DNA from: Siphonodentalium dalli
Lineage: Eukaryota; Mollusca; Scaphopoda; Gadilida; Siphonodentaliidae
Length of the DNA: 64,000 nt
NCBI GenBank assembly: GCA_032622095.1
Contig: CP136066.1
Coordinates: 143,621,559-143,685,558, forward strand
Direction of reading: 5' to 3'
Shown: positions 10,926 through 23,461 of the stretch, one piece after another
Position numbering within the stretch: position 1 is the first letter of the stretch
Layout of the letters: each line of letters begins with the position of its first letter
The notes under the pieces: model-generated
What the model was told of the DNA's origin: nothing
Databases searched by the model: none
What the model saw: the letters and a program-made list of their open reading frames with translations, nothing else
Made by a program: the position numbers and the translations under genes

Positions 10926-11383
10926 ATATATAATATTTTCTTTGGAATAAACCGGTTTACTGTTACAATTGTGACATTTAATCAGTTATTGGAGATTTTA
11001 GGCAAGCGGGTCAATAACGCTAAACCCTGATATAGAAAGAGATAAACGCGGGACTTTGACATAAAACAGCATTATCCTAACTGATTTCACTAGCTGGTTT
11101 ACGTCGAAGGAAACTTGAACTTGAGTATGTAGGCCATGCCGCCATGGAAAACAAACATTCCTGACAAACGGAAGGACATTGCATGGTTATTTCTATTGTC
11201 CAGCAAACAAATTTTTTAGGTGATAAAACACTGTATTTGGACACCTCCCTCATCACCCAAAGAGAGCCTCATCAACATTTATCATTTTCAAATTCAACCA
11301 GAATTTTCCAAGAGTTTAAAAATCAATCTTCCATTTTATCCACAAATTGAAATTTACATCTAAACTTTAAGGATCAGGGGACC

Positions 11384-11900
11384 TCAATTTTCCAGACAAT
11401 TTAAAACAAGAGATTGCACAGGCGGTGCTGGCATACCCCCACGGTGGCAAATTAGAATGAACAAAGTATGGGTGAGATATCTGCTCAGATGGAAAACAAA
11501 TCCAACATTTTCATATGAAGAAAGAAAATTAACTCTAGAACGGAAACATGAACAAAATGAATGAACACACAACTGAATGGCATCATAGTAGTGAACAATC
11601 ATACCAAATTCCATTGGTATCCATCAACTGGTGGTGCAGATATGGTAAAAAAAAACCCAACACTTTCAAATAAACAAAGATGAGTAACTCTGGAACTGAA
11701 AATCAGAAAATAACGAATGAACTCTCAATTGATTGCATTCATAGTAGTGAACATCCATACCAAATTTCATTCAGATTCAACAACTGATGTTTAAGATATC
11801 TCCCCGGACAGATGGACGCGCCGATGGAAGGATGGTTAAATGTCCAGACGAATGGCTCGATGGATGGATGGATGGATGGACGAGGTCGATCCAGTATACC
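11384..11900. repeat. Diverged family H repeat ending in (GGAT)n
   Basis: Contains AACTCTAGAACGGAAA, CATAGTAGTGAAC and ATACCAAATTCCATT, blocks shared with the tandem satellite at 35830-36790. It opens with a GGCATACCCCC block and closes with a GGAT repeat (11850-11880) followed by CCAGTATACCCCC. The same bracketing is seen at 35650 and 36860, so both are copies of one long diffuse element. Confidence 0.6.
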
Positions 11901-12148
11901 CCCATTCTCTTCATGCAACTTCAAATCTCCTTAGATTCACAATAAACATGATCTCACCAGTCAGGAAAAATTGTCAACAGAAGCACCAAAAACCAATGTT
12001 AATTGTCAGCAATACAACAACAGACAACATTGAGTGGCCATCATTGCTCCAGCAGGAAAATCCTACCCCTTAATCATAGGATTAGCTCTGGAAGTGGCCT
12101 GTCCTACACAACCAGTAACAATCCTTCACAACAATGTCCCAGGCAAGT

Positions 12149-12364
12149 ACAGTAATGCCCTAAATAACCGACTCCTTAACCACAGCAGAATTATTGGTAA
12201 TTTTTCAGGATTTATTCGGAAATATGGCTTGTTATCATTCATCGGAAAGCTCTCAGTGAGAGCTTTCCGATGAATGGCAACAAGCGATAATTCTGACTAA
12301 ATCATTAAAAATTACCCATAATTCTGCTGTGGTTAAGGAGTCGGTTATTTAGGGTATTACTGTA
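12149..12364. repeat. Family A hairpin, copy 3
   Basis: Full-length. Small differences (GGTAATTTTTCAGG; AAGCGATAATTC in the second arm) show it has aged. Intron E-F. Confidence 0.9.
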
Positions 12365-12689
12365 GATGATTCTTAATGTGACACACTTGATGATATTTCT
12401 GGAAATTTGAGGTCCCCTGATCTTTAATTGGAAATAGGATATTAATGCATAAAATTATTTACAAATTTATTAATTTCTGGACACCTTGAGAAAAATCAAT
12501 ATGACATATTCCCCCTTCACTACATATCAAGTTATATAATTGCCTGAACACAGGTATGAGGCCTAAAACTGGGCTTAATGTAAAATAATTTCATTGAGTT
12601 TCAGCTCAGCACATTTGAGTGACATGCTGACTCTCTGTCCTGAAATCAGTTCATGACCTCATATCTCCACTCAGGGAATCAGTGCACAG

Positions 12690-13310
12690 GTGTTCATGAC
12701 CCAATTCCCTGACACCTGTCAATCACAGGGGAAATCATGGAATATTGCATATTGTTACCCAATAGTAGAGTTTTACTTCGTAAATCATTGGGATATAGAA
12801 TCAACTGGTTAACCCCAAATTCGCGTTCGTAAAGCCACAACCAACTGTTGCCCGCCCTGAATTAACTGTTGCCCGGTTTGCAATCACGGTCAGCTTTCGT
12901 GACGTCACGAGTGAACTGTTGCCCGACACGAGCGAACTGTTGACTGGCTCCGAGCGAAATTTCCGGTTTTTTAATTATACCGGATTTCCGCATTGTCACT
13001 GTCACGCTCGAAAAACAACACAATTATTTTGAATTAATCGCTGAATATGTTATACAACAGTTCGCTAGTCATTCCTGATACCTCAGGACAACAATTTTGA
13101 CTGTTCCCAAAAGACACATGACATAATTGCTTACTGATCACATCACATCACACCAGGTGGCTGCAAACACAGATGTTTGACCAAATTCCCTGACACCTGT
13201 CAATCACAGAGCAACCATGGAAAATTCCATGCTGATGACATCACACCAGGTGGCTGAAGCATGGCATCTGTCAATCAACCAAAACAATCACATGATGATG
13301 TCATCAAACA
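12690..13310. repeat. Dispersed short repeats in intron E-F
   Basis: CCTGACACCTGTCAATCACA occurs at about 12709 and 13191, each followed by ATGGAA. Between them AACTGTTGCCCG or near copies occur four times at 12842-12945, in a CpG-richer patch holding TGACGTCACG, a CRE-like palindrome. CACCAGGTGGCTG recurs around 13155-13320. The open frame over 13217-13519 is built from these repeats and shows no domain. Confidence 0.5.
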
Positions 13311-13879
13311 GGTGGCTGATTACTGAAACTAACATGATGATTTTATCAGACACAAGTGAGGAGACTGAAATTAACATATATCTGGTTGCTATATGGAAGC
13401 TGTCAAATCAACTGAAACTCACAGGACACCAGTTTTTGTTTTCTGAACATTTGCAGCCAAACATGAAGTTGTCTGGGGTGCAGGTGTCTCAAAGTGAAAA
13501 CTCTTCAGAAAAACCATAGTGGAAAACCCATTAATATAGTTCTGATCTTCCAATGTTGTTGGTTTAAACTGATTCAGCTACATCATGATGGTAGAACAAA
13601 CTGGTGTTATCAAAAATAATGAATGACCAACTAATATACTAGTGGTTTATTTGTAGGGATTTTCCTTATCCTGTCAACTAGTCCTCCTATCAGACCCATC
13701 TGATGTTGGTGTGTTATACTGATTTAAGTCGGATGTTGGTTTGGTGTTAGGTATATAGAGAATACCTACAGTTTCTGTTTGTTAAATGTATGTGCCTTAT
13801 TAATGCTCAATTAACTCTTAATTAACTGTACTGTCAGTGTTTACAAACAGGTATGAGTTGGGTATGCACTGGGTGCCAG

Positions 13880-14045
13880 CGTATTGAATTGCACTCGCGT
13901 AAACTGTCGGCAACCTACAGTAAAATAACAAAAGTTACAGTGAAATAAGGAAATTATATTTCACTGTGGTTTCTAAGAGGTACATATGATGATCTATGTT
14001 TCGGTATTTACTGCTATTTTATAGGCAAGCATATGATAAAATTTA
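13880..14045. repeat. Repeat N, left copy (inverted partner at 15495)
   Basis: Includes CGCGTAAACTG, TTTCACTGTGG, TTTCGGTATTTA and CTATTTTATAGGCAAGCATA. The same blocks occur inverted at 15495-15655. The two copies flank exon E. Confidence 0.7.
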
Positions 14046-14689
14046 CTATAACATAACTATAACACTAAAATAAAGAGCAAAATTATAATTTAAATGGTCA
14101 TAACGGTGTCAGAAATGGTTTGACGGACCCAAATTCAAACTTGACGAGGACTGTCTCATATGACGACACTATAATACCAAATTAACTAAAATTCTGTCAA
14201 ATATTTTTCAACTTATTTATCATCCAGACAACAAAAGTTTAGGATGGATGGATGGAAAGACGGATAGCCACCACTCATATCCACAAACGTCCATAAATGT
14301 CATAAATATCAAGACTAGATTCTAACTTGATGTGAGATCTAAAATTTGAATTAAATACCATATTCCATGGAATTCTGAGTAATATTGTTGAAATTATGAT
14401 CAAGACAACCAGGACGGATGCCCGTAAGAACATGCTGATTATAATAGCTCAAATTTGTTCAGGGGACAATTACTAAAGTCTTGATCTGGAAACTAAAATA
14501 ATAAGTAATAAGATGAAATGGAGCATAACATGGGAATAATACTCATCAGACTTATTATAACAATAACTAAATTTCTCAACCAGAAACTACAGCGGCATGT
14601 CGTTAAAAACGTGTACAAAATATAAATTAAACAAATCTACAGTGACAACGAGCGCACCACTTTAACAAATGCATCGCCATTGATATTTT

Positions 14690-15045
14690 AAAAATCTGGT
14701 ACACTTTTCTCGGATAATCTGTTCAACAACTGATAAAACAGACAATGAACAAAAGATTGATGGAGAGCACAGCACAGGAGAAAAATAGTGGAAATGAGTG
14801 GAGAATTGGATTCAAATAAGCCATTGATTTTGGCAGACTAACATTAGATCTGTCGATACATGTAGATGTTTTGCACAAAAGGTGTTTTTGTCAATAAATA
14901 TTGAGTTTGAAATCGACGGTCTATTTTTATCCTGTACTAAAAGTGAGGCCAGCTAACCGGTGTTCATCGTGAATCATTTGATCATTGTCTGTTTTATCAG
15001 TTGTCGAACAGTTTATCCTAGAATTGTGTACCAGATTTGAAAAAA
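14690..15045. repeat. Fold-back sequence with about 65-bp arms
   Basis: AACTGATAAAACAGACAATG near 14730-14750 pairs with CATTGTCTGTTTTATCAGTT near 14984-15003. Pairing extends into AATCTGGTACAC on one side and GTGTACCAGATTT on the other. The loop is roughly 225 bases. Intron E-F. Confidence 0.7.
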
Positions 15046-15336
15046 TATAGCTTTTACTTGATCTATTGGCATTGGAATTTTTAAAATATGTTTTGGCGTT
15101 TGTGAATTATGGCCATTATAAGTGAGAATGTATTCAATTTTGTAAACTCCCTTGTAACACATTTATGTCTATAGCGATGTGTTTGTTGAAGTGAAGTGGC
15201 TCTTTTTTAATTTTAATTTGTTTTATTTAGATTTTTTACTTGTTTTTAACAACAGGTCCCTGTGCCAGAAATAACAAATAATAAGCAATTTTAAAGTCAA
15301 CAAGGGTCAATATTGAAGGAGGAGAAAAAAACTTAC

Positions 15337-15431
15337 CTTGATATCTATGGTGATGGAACAAATAGCAACAAGCAATAACTCGCTCTCCACCATTTTCATG
15401 TCCTTCCTCAACAGCTCGATGTTTGTAAGAC
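15337..15431 (-). CDS. prune-like protein: start of DHHA2 helical part (exon E)
   Basis: 95 nt, entering with two bases of a split Gly codon and leaving in phase 0. Acceptor TTTCACAG, donor AAG|GTAAGT, the textbook consensus. It encodes LTNIELLRKDMKMVESELLL, then VAICSITIDIK. The LRKD.K core matches the conserved LRKDQK stretch of PRUNE1, followed as there by a hydrophobic strand. It is flanked by inverted copies of repeat N about 1.3 kb downstream and 60 bases upstream. Confidence 0.93.
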
Positions 15432-15494
15432 CTGTGAAATGAGCGACATCAAAATGTTAGTGTGAGAATCAGAGTCTGACTAGATACCAACTTT

Positions 15495-15655
15495 TATTAT
15501 ATGCTTGCCTATAAAATAGCGGGGAATTACCGAAACGTAGATCTTCGTATATATCTCTCAGAAGCCACAGTGAAATACAATTGCGTTAATTCACTGTAGG
15601 TATCGTTATAATTCACTGTAGCCTGCCGGTGGTTTACGCGAGTGAAAAATTTGAA
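15495..15655. repeat. Repeat N, right copy
   Basis: Inverted partner of 13880-14045: ATATGCTTGCCTATAAAATA, TTACCGAAACG, CACAGTGAAATA and GGTTTACGCGAGTG. Confidence 0.7.
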
Positions 15656-16144
15656 GACAAATAATATAGCTGCGCGCTATAGTAAATTGTTTGCAAACTT
15701 ATCAGTTATAACCCATAACCTTATTTGAAGAAAAAAAATAAATTATTTCTTAAAATTTAATCCATCATGAGAGCAGAAGTAAAACAAGCGAAACACTTTC
15801 CGAAGAAAATCACGCGCACATAAAGTTGAAACAGACACTCTTGACACTCAAGTGTTGTCAGAAATTCATCATTTTTGATTGCCCAGCCGATGCTTACCAC
15901 GCACCATGCAGTTGTGACCCGTGCACGTGGGATTTATATATTTCGACTGTGGTGACACAGAGACTTGTTAGTTTTGATTCCATGTTTCATTTCTTTGCAC
16001 GAGTCTTGTTGATTTATCTAGGTGATTGTACACTTATGATTAGTAGGAAGTATTCTTCCCGAGTATTGTTCAAATTGTTCTATTATTAAAAGTAAAAATG
16101 CCGCCATAGCTAAACAACTTTGAGCTTTAATAAGATGAATATAA

Positions 16145-16310
16145 TAAAAAGAATACCTACAGTTTTTTGTTTGAATACCTGAAACATCTCATTAGTGTAT
16201 GAAAAGAAATATCAAATTTTCATGAAAATTCAAAATTTCTTTCCAGAAACTCACGAGATATTTCGGTATTCAAACAAAAACTGAAGCTATTCTCTATCTC
16301 TTACTGTAAA
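16145..16310. repeat. Imperfect fold-back hairpin
   Basis: AATACCTACAGTTTTTTGTT near 16151 pairs with AACAAAAACTGAAGCTATT near 16276. A one-arm relative of the same ends (GAATACCTACAGTTTCTGTT) lies near 13760. Confidence 0.6.
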
Positions 16311-16329
16311 ATCAGTAGCAAGCGAGATG

Positions 16330-17235
16330 TCAAAATGTCAAGAGAAAATTTAAGGGTTTAAATTGAAGTGTTTATCCCCAAACATCTAATTCTCATACTG
16401 AAAAGCCTCTAGTTAGTAAAGTTTCAACCCCATAAACTCTCACCAACTCTCATTTACTCTCACTCTCACTTTCGACCCCATTTTCTCTCACTTACTCTCA
16501 TTTTACTCATTTACACAAACAGTTTTTCCAAATCCTCAATTGACAGCAAAACAATCTATTTAAGCTTAGTTAAAAATACTTCCATACCATAAGATATTCC
16601 GCAATCAGTTTTTAGTACTTAAACTACAGAATGTTTGATAGATATCAACATAAACACGTGGGGCAATGTTATGAAATCAATAGCGATCATGTGGAATGAC
16701 TGATTATGTGTTGAGTTCGCTCACATCGTGCATTCAATTCAATTTCTGATTGGTCAAACATGTCTCCTGGGATAATTGTTGTCATAATGTTTGCGGTCAT
16801 GTCTACGTGAAATTTCAATGTTTTCGAGCAGAATGGGAATTTCCCTGCCCCACATTAATAGAAACACGTGGAATGTGCAATAAATTATAAAAGTAGTTTT
16901 TCTGTGAGATTGAAGAATCATTTCTATTTTTCACTAATTAAGGGGTCAGCGAAAGAATCGAAGGGTCAGAAATATCTCAAACATCCATCGAATATCCAGT
17001 CATATAATGCAAAAATATGTAGTACATGGAGACATCCAAATGGTAATGAAAGAAATAAAAGATGGAACAGCATTTGAATTTGGAAAACATTGATAATATA
17101 CAGCGATCTTTAGAAAATTGTTATTATAGCCAACAAACGCAATGCATTTTTGTGATAATTGAAAAATTAACACATTTACATTTATTCTAGATTATCTTTG
17201 GAAATACGGGGTGAGGTGGCAATGAATATAGTCAG
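16330..17235. other. Intron D-E stretch without recognised genes
   Basis: AT-rich sequence with a CTCACTCTCA-type short repeat near 16440-16510. No domain or structured repeat identified. Confidence 0.4.
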
Positions 17236-18256
17236 GTCTGGATATAGTGTGTCTGACATTTGCAGAGGGTGAATTTAGTGATGCTATCCCACACAGCAGG
17301 CTAGCATCACCAAATTAAACCTCTTTACTTTAAACATATTTTATTCGTATATAAATATACAAAAGGAATCGGTGCACAAGTTATTTCAACTTAGGTAGCC
17401 CCTCTCCCATACAAAATTGACAATACATTGTTATAAAATGACAAGAAGGCAATAACAGAAACGTTTGTTCATGATGAGAAAACAATTTGAGTTTGCATTA
17501 TGTCGAATAACATCTTCCAGAGTATGTGTTCATGGATTACCATTATGGCGAGCATAATTCTATGCATATCTATATCTATTGTGATATTTAAGGAAGATGT
17601 GAAATATAGATTTTAAGGCTATGTATGTATCAAACATTTGACTATAAGGTTAAGCTGAATTGGTATAGTAGTGAATTTGGCGATTCGCCTGATGACGCCC
17701 TTGACAGTTATGCTGGAAGAAATTATCGATGTGTATACAAATGGTGGATGTGGCGATCCGAATGAGGGAGGGGTGTCTAGCAATGTTTGTGTTTGGCGTA
17801 TGTTGAGTGATTTGTGGTTGACATTGGATTGTGGCTATATGTCAGCGCAGCCAGACAGTCATGAATCAAAGCGTTTTGTTGCAGCAATATACTGTTGCAC
17901 TATTTGGAAAAACCTTATATTCTCCGGAATTGAGATGTACCATTTCCCAAAAAAAAAAAAATGATCGATGTCGGTTCAACCTCTGGGATCCTCATTCTGC
18001 TTTGGTCTCAACTGCTATGGACACCTATGATCAGACTGAAGTTTCCCAGTTGAAGTTGCTGATGATCGCCCATTAAACACCTCAATTATGTAATTTATCA
18101 ATAAATTAGGGGATACAGAAACTGACCAGAAGGGAAAAGGTAACTAAAAACAATGCTAATTTGAGACCATAAACACTTCCCGGAAGATGAGGCCTAAGCA
18201 GCATGAGGTCCCCAGAGGGTGAATTTGGTTATGCTAGCCCACTTTGCGGGATACAG
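17236..18256. repeat. Family C element, copy 2, split by an insertion
   Basis: 17236-17325 is the left hairpin of family C. The match resumes at about 17974 with AACCTCTGGGATCCTCATTC and runs through the conserved middle to 18256. The inserted 650 bp is flanked by AACCTCT on both sides, probably its target duplication. It ends in a 13-base A run on the plus strand (17949-17961). It shows AATAAAATATG on the minus strand near its left end and an open frame at 17671-17964 with no recognised domain. Confidence 0.65.
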
Positions 18257-18644
18257 AAAATGTTAGTCGGTCTCACAACTGGGCTCTTTAGGGAATATCC
18301 AACCACTTTCTGTTTGATACTGATTCTAGAGTACTTTTCGATGAGGAATTCAGTGGTGCTGACCGATTTTTGATAAAAGGGGCCCAAATTCCATTTTTAA
18401 GGGCCTGAACCCCAATTTTGGGGTTCAGCACTTTTATCTCAAAGTTTAGCCCCCAATTAGAATTTTATTGACCTATATGCATCAGTGCCACATACAGGTA
18501 TCATTTCTGATATTTTCTGTACCACTATCGGACGGGATAGACCTGCAAGGAGCTCTTGACCCTAAAAATCCAAAAATGGCCGACTTCAAATTTGCAAAAA
18601 TTTAGCAAAGTCAAGAATAATTAAAATTGTGCTACCTACATACC

Positions 18645-19190
18645 CAGGGGGGGGGGGGGTAAAAAAATTTCTTCCGGCAGGGTGGGTGGGTGGTCAAAGC
18701 CACCAACAAGCAATTTTTTCCGCAACTAAAAAAACAATTTCCTGCTTGTTTTTTTAGTGTTTTGGCAATGAGTTGGGCTTCAAAACCACTTTGAATGAGA
18801 GAAATAATGTAATTCTAACTGGTAACCTGACTGCAGGCAGTTATCGTGTTGTATTTTGTTGCAAATTTTGAAATCCAAGATGGCTGCTGGCAGCCATGTT
18901 TTTTTGGCCGAATGACCTCAAAATGACTCATTCCTATTTACATGTCCATGTTAACATCCATGATAAATAGTATGCACAGAAATTCATATACAGCTGTTTA
19001 CAGTGAATTTCCCCCCGCAAATCTCTGTTTTAGTGTTAAAAGTGGGGGTGGGTGTCAAAAAATGGTCGGAAAAAACTGCCGAAAACGGAAAAAAATTTGG
19101 CGGTGGGGGTGGGTGGGTACAAAAAATGATCGAAAGGGAAAAAATGCCATACGTGCCTGAATTTTTTTTTTCGACCCCCCCCCCCCCCTG
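18645..19190. mobile_element. hAT-like non-autonomous element, second copy
   Basis: It starts CAGGGGGGGG and ends CCCCCCCCTG, with CTACCTA on both sides. The target duplication is blurred by a few bases on the left. The interior is an inverted relative of 1140-1481. The opposite arm of the host element lacks it, which proves it is an insertion. Confidence 0.7.
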
Positions 19191-19609
19191 CTACCTATAG
19201 AATTATTTTCATCTTTAAAGGATCAGCACCTTTGTGCTTCCACTCATTAGTGCTTAACAAGGTTTTTGGATGGAATATATTGGTCGTAGAATGAAAAAAC
19301 AGACATTTTCCCAATAACAAAGATTTGAGGAAATCATTAATTATAGGGTATTTGATCAGTAACCTAAAACTCTTGCAATAAGGTTACCCAGTGATATAAT
19401 TTGAATGAATAAATTTAATTGTGAGTAGTTCATCCTTTGTTATCTAGATTTCATGGCCTTTGATGTGAGATGGCTGCCAAAATGGCTATAAATGGGATGA
19501 CATATATCACATTATCATTATAAATGAGTTCAATGTGTTATTTTCTTTAAATTTATGGGAGAACAGGATGTTTTTATAGTATTCTAATGTTCAATTGAAC
19601 TATACTCAG

Positions 19610-22085
19610 CCCACAAGTAGGTTTAGTAAATGTTGAGTTACTACAATTTGATCAATCAGTATGATTCGGTAGTTGAGCAGGTTGTGTCTTTATGAGTCCC
19701 ACAGCAATTTTGATTGGCCGCAAGTCATCACCGCCATTTTTAATAAAGGTTCTACAATTTCCGTAACATGTACATTATTTTAGAACAGATAATGGCTAGA
19801 CCGGCATGATCACCTATACTTATATCATGATTTAGTGTTTTTTTTAATGAATTTGAACATATATGTATATGTACACGTAGATGTATGTTTGCCCTAAATT
19901 GTTTTTGGCTCAAATTTGGGAGTTTGTAAGAAAACAAGTCATAAGCAGTTGCAGTAATACTAAAAGATCTTGTCCTATTCAAAACTAACAATTGCATGTC
20001 TATTGGTTATTGATGTGATATCAAGTAATAAAGACTGAAAATAATCCTTCAGATTATTTTATAAGGTTTTCAGTCCAGTTATAATAAATATACACATTAA
20101 AAATATAGGGCTTCGATACATTCAGAATATTTTCCAACTTGACAATCGTTCCTTGTGTTCAACTAAGTGAATTCATGTGAGGTTCATGGAAACTTAATTT
20201 GGCAAGCTTGATTCTAAAGTGTTTAGCTTTATGGGCTGGAAATTCAGAATGCAATCCTGTTATATTGAGTTCAGAATGAGTTAAAAGAAAAATACAAGCA
20301 TCAGCTGATATGCAGATATAAATTCATACCAGACAAATCTACATTCTGCAGGTAGTCATGCTATGCAATACTCTCTCATGTTTCAACTTATCAATTACCA
20401 ATGACTATTTAATGCTGTTAAATTTTATAAAGTACAGCCCATTTGAAACTGGTTTGCTGACCAAGAAATATCTTCATTTTATGATACCAGACTGGCCATG
20501 AGAAAAAACACATAAAAGACATGGAAGTCAGTGACTAACCACAGATAGTCATCCACCATATTTGTCAGGTGTTTTTGTAGATCTGTGGATGTTGTTATGC
20601 AATATAGATCTCCATTATATTTGCACAATTTTATTTTTCATTTGATCTCTTTAAATTGACTTTTATTTTTGATGTATGAATATACCGGTAAGCTACTCCA
20701 AAAATAGTACTGTAAACGGTTTGGTTTTATGTTATAGGCACAGGAGAAATACCGGTATATATACTTTACATATAAAATATTGTGCACCATGCAGGTACAT
20801 GTATGTGTCAGTTGCTTTAGTTCTGTGATTTACACGCAGTAAGTAACTATATTCTAGTGAAATTTATGGTCTGCATCCTGCAGTCTTTCAAAAAACATGC
20901 TATGGCCATGAGTACATATACATGTACATTGATTCTAACACTATGATTGTCAGGTTATAATCTATGTTTGAGGTAAGGTACTATGAAGTTTTCATCTGTG
21001 TTGCATTTGTCAATATTAATGGGTCCCTGGAGCTCAGATGTTACTAGTGCAGAACCCATTTAATTTTCATGAGAATGGTTGACTGCATGTCCATACTCCT
21101 AAATAAACATGACTCTTATCAGACCAAGACGGTATTGTGTAGGTTTTCAACAACCGTACTAGAATTATATTAAAAAAAGACTCAACCATTATTTTCCATG
21201 GCCCTATATGTCACAATATATTTATATGGCAGTATTCATCCCAAGTTAAGTGATGATGCTAATAAATTTGATAAATATGATACTCAGGTAGAGCAAAGAG
21301 ATCTGAACAAATCGAGGATAAGCCATTACATGTGGAAAACATTAAAAAACATGTATATTGTGAAATATTTTAATAATGGCTGCTGGTTGTTACAAACTGG
21401 CCATAATTGAGATGACTATATCCTGTTGTTTACCAAACATCAGCGTACACATTATTAAATATTTTGAAATATATATGTTCCTGAATGTTTCATACAGACT
21501 CTGGCTGTTGCACAAATCGCTCGGATTAGCCATACAATGCAAAAATTACCAGCTTTAGGTAAAATGATGGTAGTCTTTCTTAACACAATCGCTTTGACCT
21601 ACAAAAATCATAGCAATGCAGCAGTACCCATCAGCATGATATAAAATTTAGCAGGACCATGTAACCTTGGGTGGTCTTGAAAATGAAAATATCTTTAAAA
21701 TGGTAAGTTATGAGGGCTTTTAGCTATTATGAATAATTCCATAGCTTGGTCACTTAAATCAGATGATCAACTGCTAAATGTTGATAAAAAAATTTGAAAA
21801 CCATGTTCATTCTGTACACTTCTGTTGATTATAGCACAATCGTTACTTGATTTTTGGTAAAGTACACCAATTTCCAAGGCATGTTCAAAGTCGGGAAGGG
21901 CATATGTTATGTGTCGGGGTCAACACATTCTCAGCAGCGATTTCCAGCTAATCCCATTGTGCATGGTCAATTGTGCTCTTAAGTCGGTCAGAGCATGCGG
22001 AGAGTTCTTTACTAGAATAAAACTCGTCTTCGATTTAATTGATTCTGGTAAAGAACTATGCTCTATACACTTTACTTATTAAAAT
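19610..22085. other. Middle of the long-armed element
   Basis: AT-rich, no long ORF, no recognised transposase. Contains several TACATGTACAT-like strings (for example near 20930) and ACCGGTATAT near 20750. Confidence 0.4.
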
Positions 22086-22620
22086 AAATTTCAAACTAAA
22101 ATACAATTCAACATTAGAATACCATAAAAGACATACTGTTCTCCTGTTAGCTATAGTTTAAATGAAATGCCACATTGCATTCATTTACAATGATATAAAT
22201 GTGATATATATGTCATCCCATCTGTAGCCATTTTGGTAGCCATCTCATATCAAAGGCAGTGAAATCAATATAGAAAGGATGAACTACTCATAAATACTTG
22301 TATTTATTCATATCAGATCATTAGCTACCCTTGTTTGCAGCAGTGCTTGCACAATTAATCATTTACCATAAAATTTATGATTTCGTCAAAATCTTAGTTA
22401 TTGAGAAAATGTCAGTTTTTCATTCTATGGCCATTACATTCCATCCAAAACCTTGTTGAGCACTCATGAGTGGAAGCACAATGGTGCTGATACTTTAAAG
22501 ATGAACAAAATTCTAAACATTGCACTATTTTAATTATTCTTGACTTTGCTAAATATTTTGCTAATTTTGAAGTCGGCCATTTTGGATTTTCAGGGTCATG
22601 AGCTCCTTGAAGGTCAATCC

Positions 22621-23461
22621 CAGTCCTTCGATTTTGAGGCACGCAATTGCGCTTGCGCGCCTTGGCGCACGCGGATCTAAAAACCAGCGATTTATTAAAT
22701 GCGCACGCCGAAAAATTTAAATGCGCGCGTCGGAATTTGCAGCCAGTGAACGAGATTTTAACAAACAGCACATCAATGGTTAAACGCCGACAAGACTATT
22801 CACCGTGTATCTTTCTCAGTAGCGATGACGTTGATTACGAACATAATAACAAGGATCAAAGCGGCCGCCGGCGTCTTTCTCACTCAATGATTTTTCGGCA
22901 TGCGGGATTCGCCGATTCATTTGAATATTATTGCCATAGATTAGGTTTTAAGTTTAACTATACTTCGAAGCTATACTTCGAAGCCAGTATCTCTCGACTC
23001 GGAGAAAGCGAAAAATGGACATTGGAGCCTCCTCAAATACCGACTCTATCAAAAAGAGCCCCGGTTGATTCGTCGGATTCCGGTGAATCTGATTGCGGTA
23101 ACGATTCCACTTCCGAGTTTGAAGTTTTAAGCGACTGCGAGTCTGGTGAGCATGCGCTCTCAGACGCGGAAGTGGACTCATTACCGTGATTAGATTCACC
23201 TGGATTGCCAGATAATCGGATTATTGTGGACTAGATATTGTACTACAATATAAACATATGTTTTTATTTCTGTTTTCACTTTAAGTTGCCAAAGGCACAC
23301 TTGGAATTACACGTGTGTATCATTATAATTGTGTTTGTCTTTATTCAGTAATCATTCATCCATGTTAATTTGAATTGTGCTCCCGAAAAAAAGGCGCGCG
23401 CAAATTCCAAAAGCTCCGAGCGATATATCGCGCATTTACGTTTTCCAAATTCGAAGGACTG
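22621..23461 (+). mobile_element. 841-bp insertion with an open reading frame, unknown family
   Basis: The ends are CAGTCCTTCGATTTTG and its near-complement CAAATTCGAAGGACTG. The 6-bp direct repeat CAATCC lies at 22615-22620 and 23462-23467. The matching left arm of the host element reads straight through this point, so insertion is certain. It is CpG-rich (GCGCGCGC strings near both ends), unlike the surrounding CpG-poor DNA. A 6-bp duplication fits few animal superfamilies (IS3EU and Dada are known for 6-7 bp), but no transposase core is present. Confidence 0.75.
22776..23189 (+). CDS. Hypothetical acidic-tailed protein inside the 841-bp insertion
   Basis: 137 codons from the first ATG (MVKRRQDYSPCIFLSSDDVD); the frame is open upstream to 22647 but without ATG. 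A basic start is followed by a middle with HAGFADSFEYYCHRLGFKFN. The tail is rich in D, E and S (SSDSGESDCGNDS, SDCESGEHALSDAEVDSLP). I recognise no domain. Acidic Ser-rich stretches are common in the N-termini of piggyBac-like and other transposases, so this may be a transposase N-terminus kept in a non-autonomous element, or a separate small protein. It has no stop or frameshift although it lies in a mobile element, which suggests recent arrival. Expression is unproven. Confidence 0.45.
   Translation: MVKRRQDYSPCIFLSSDDVDYEHNNKDQSGRRRLSHSMIFRHAGFADSFEYYCHRLGFKFNYTSKLYFEASISRLGESEKWTLEPPQIPTLSKRAPVDSSDSGESDCGNDSTSEFEVLSDCESGEHALSDAEVDSLP

Noticed and set aside
13217-13519. 100-codon plus-strand frame as a small gene
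   Set aside because: Built from the local CACCAGGTGGCTG and ATGATG repeats; no domain, no evidence of splicing or conservation.
22412-22771. 119-codon minus-strand frame
   Set aside because: It spans the junction of the long arm and the 841-bp insertion, antisense to that ORF; no domain.
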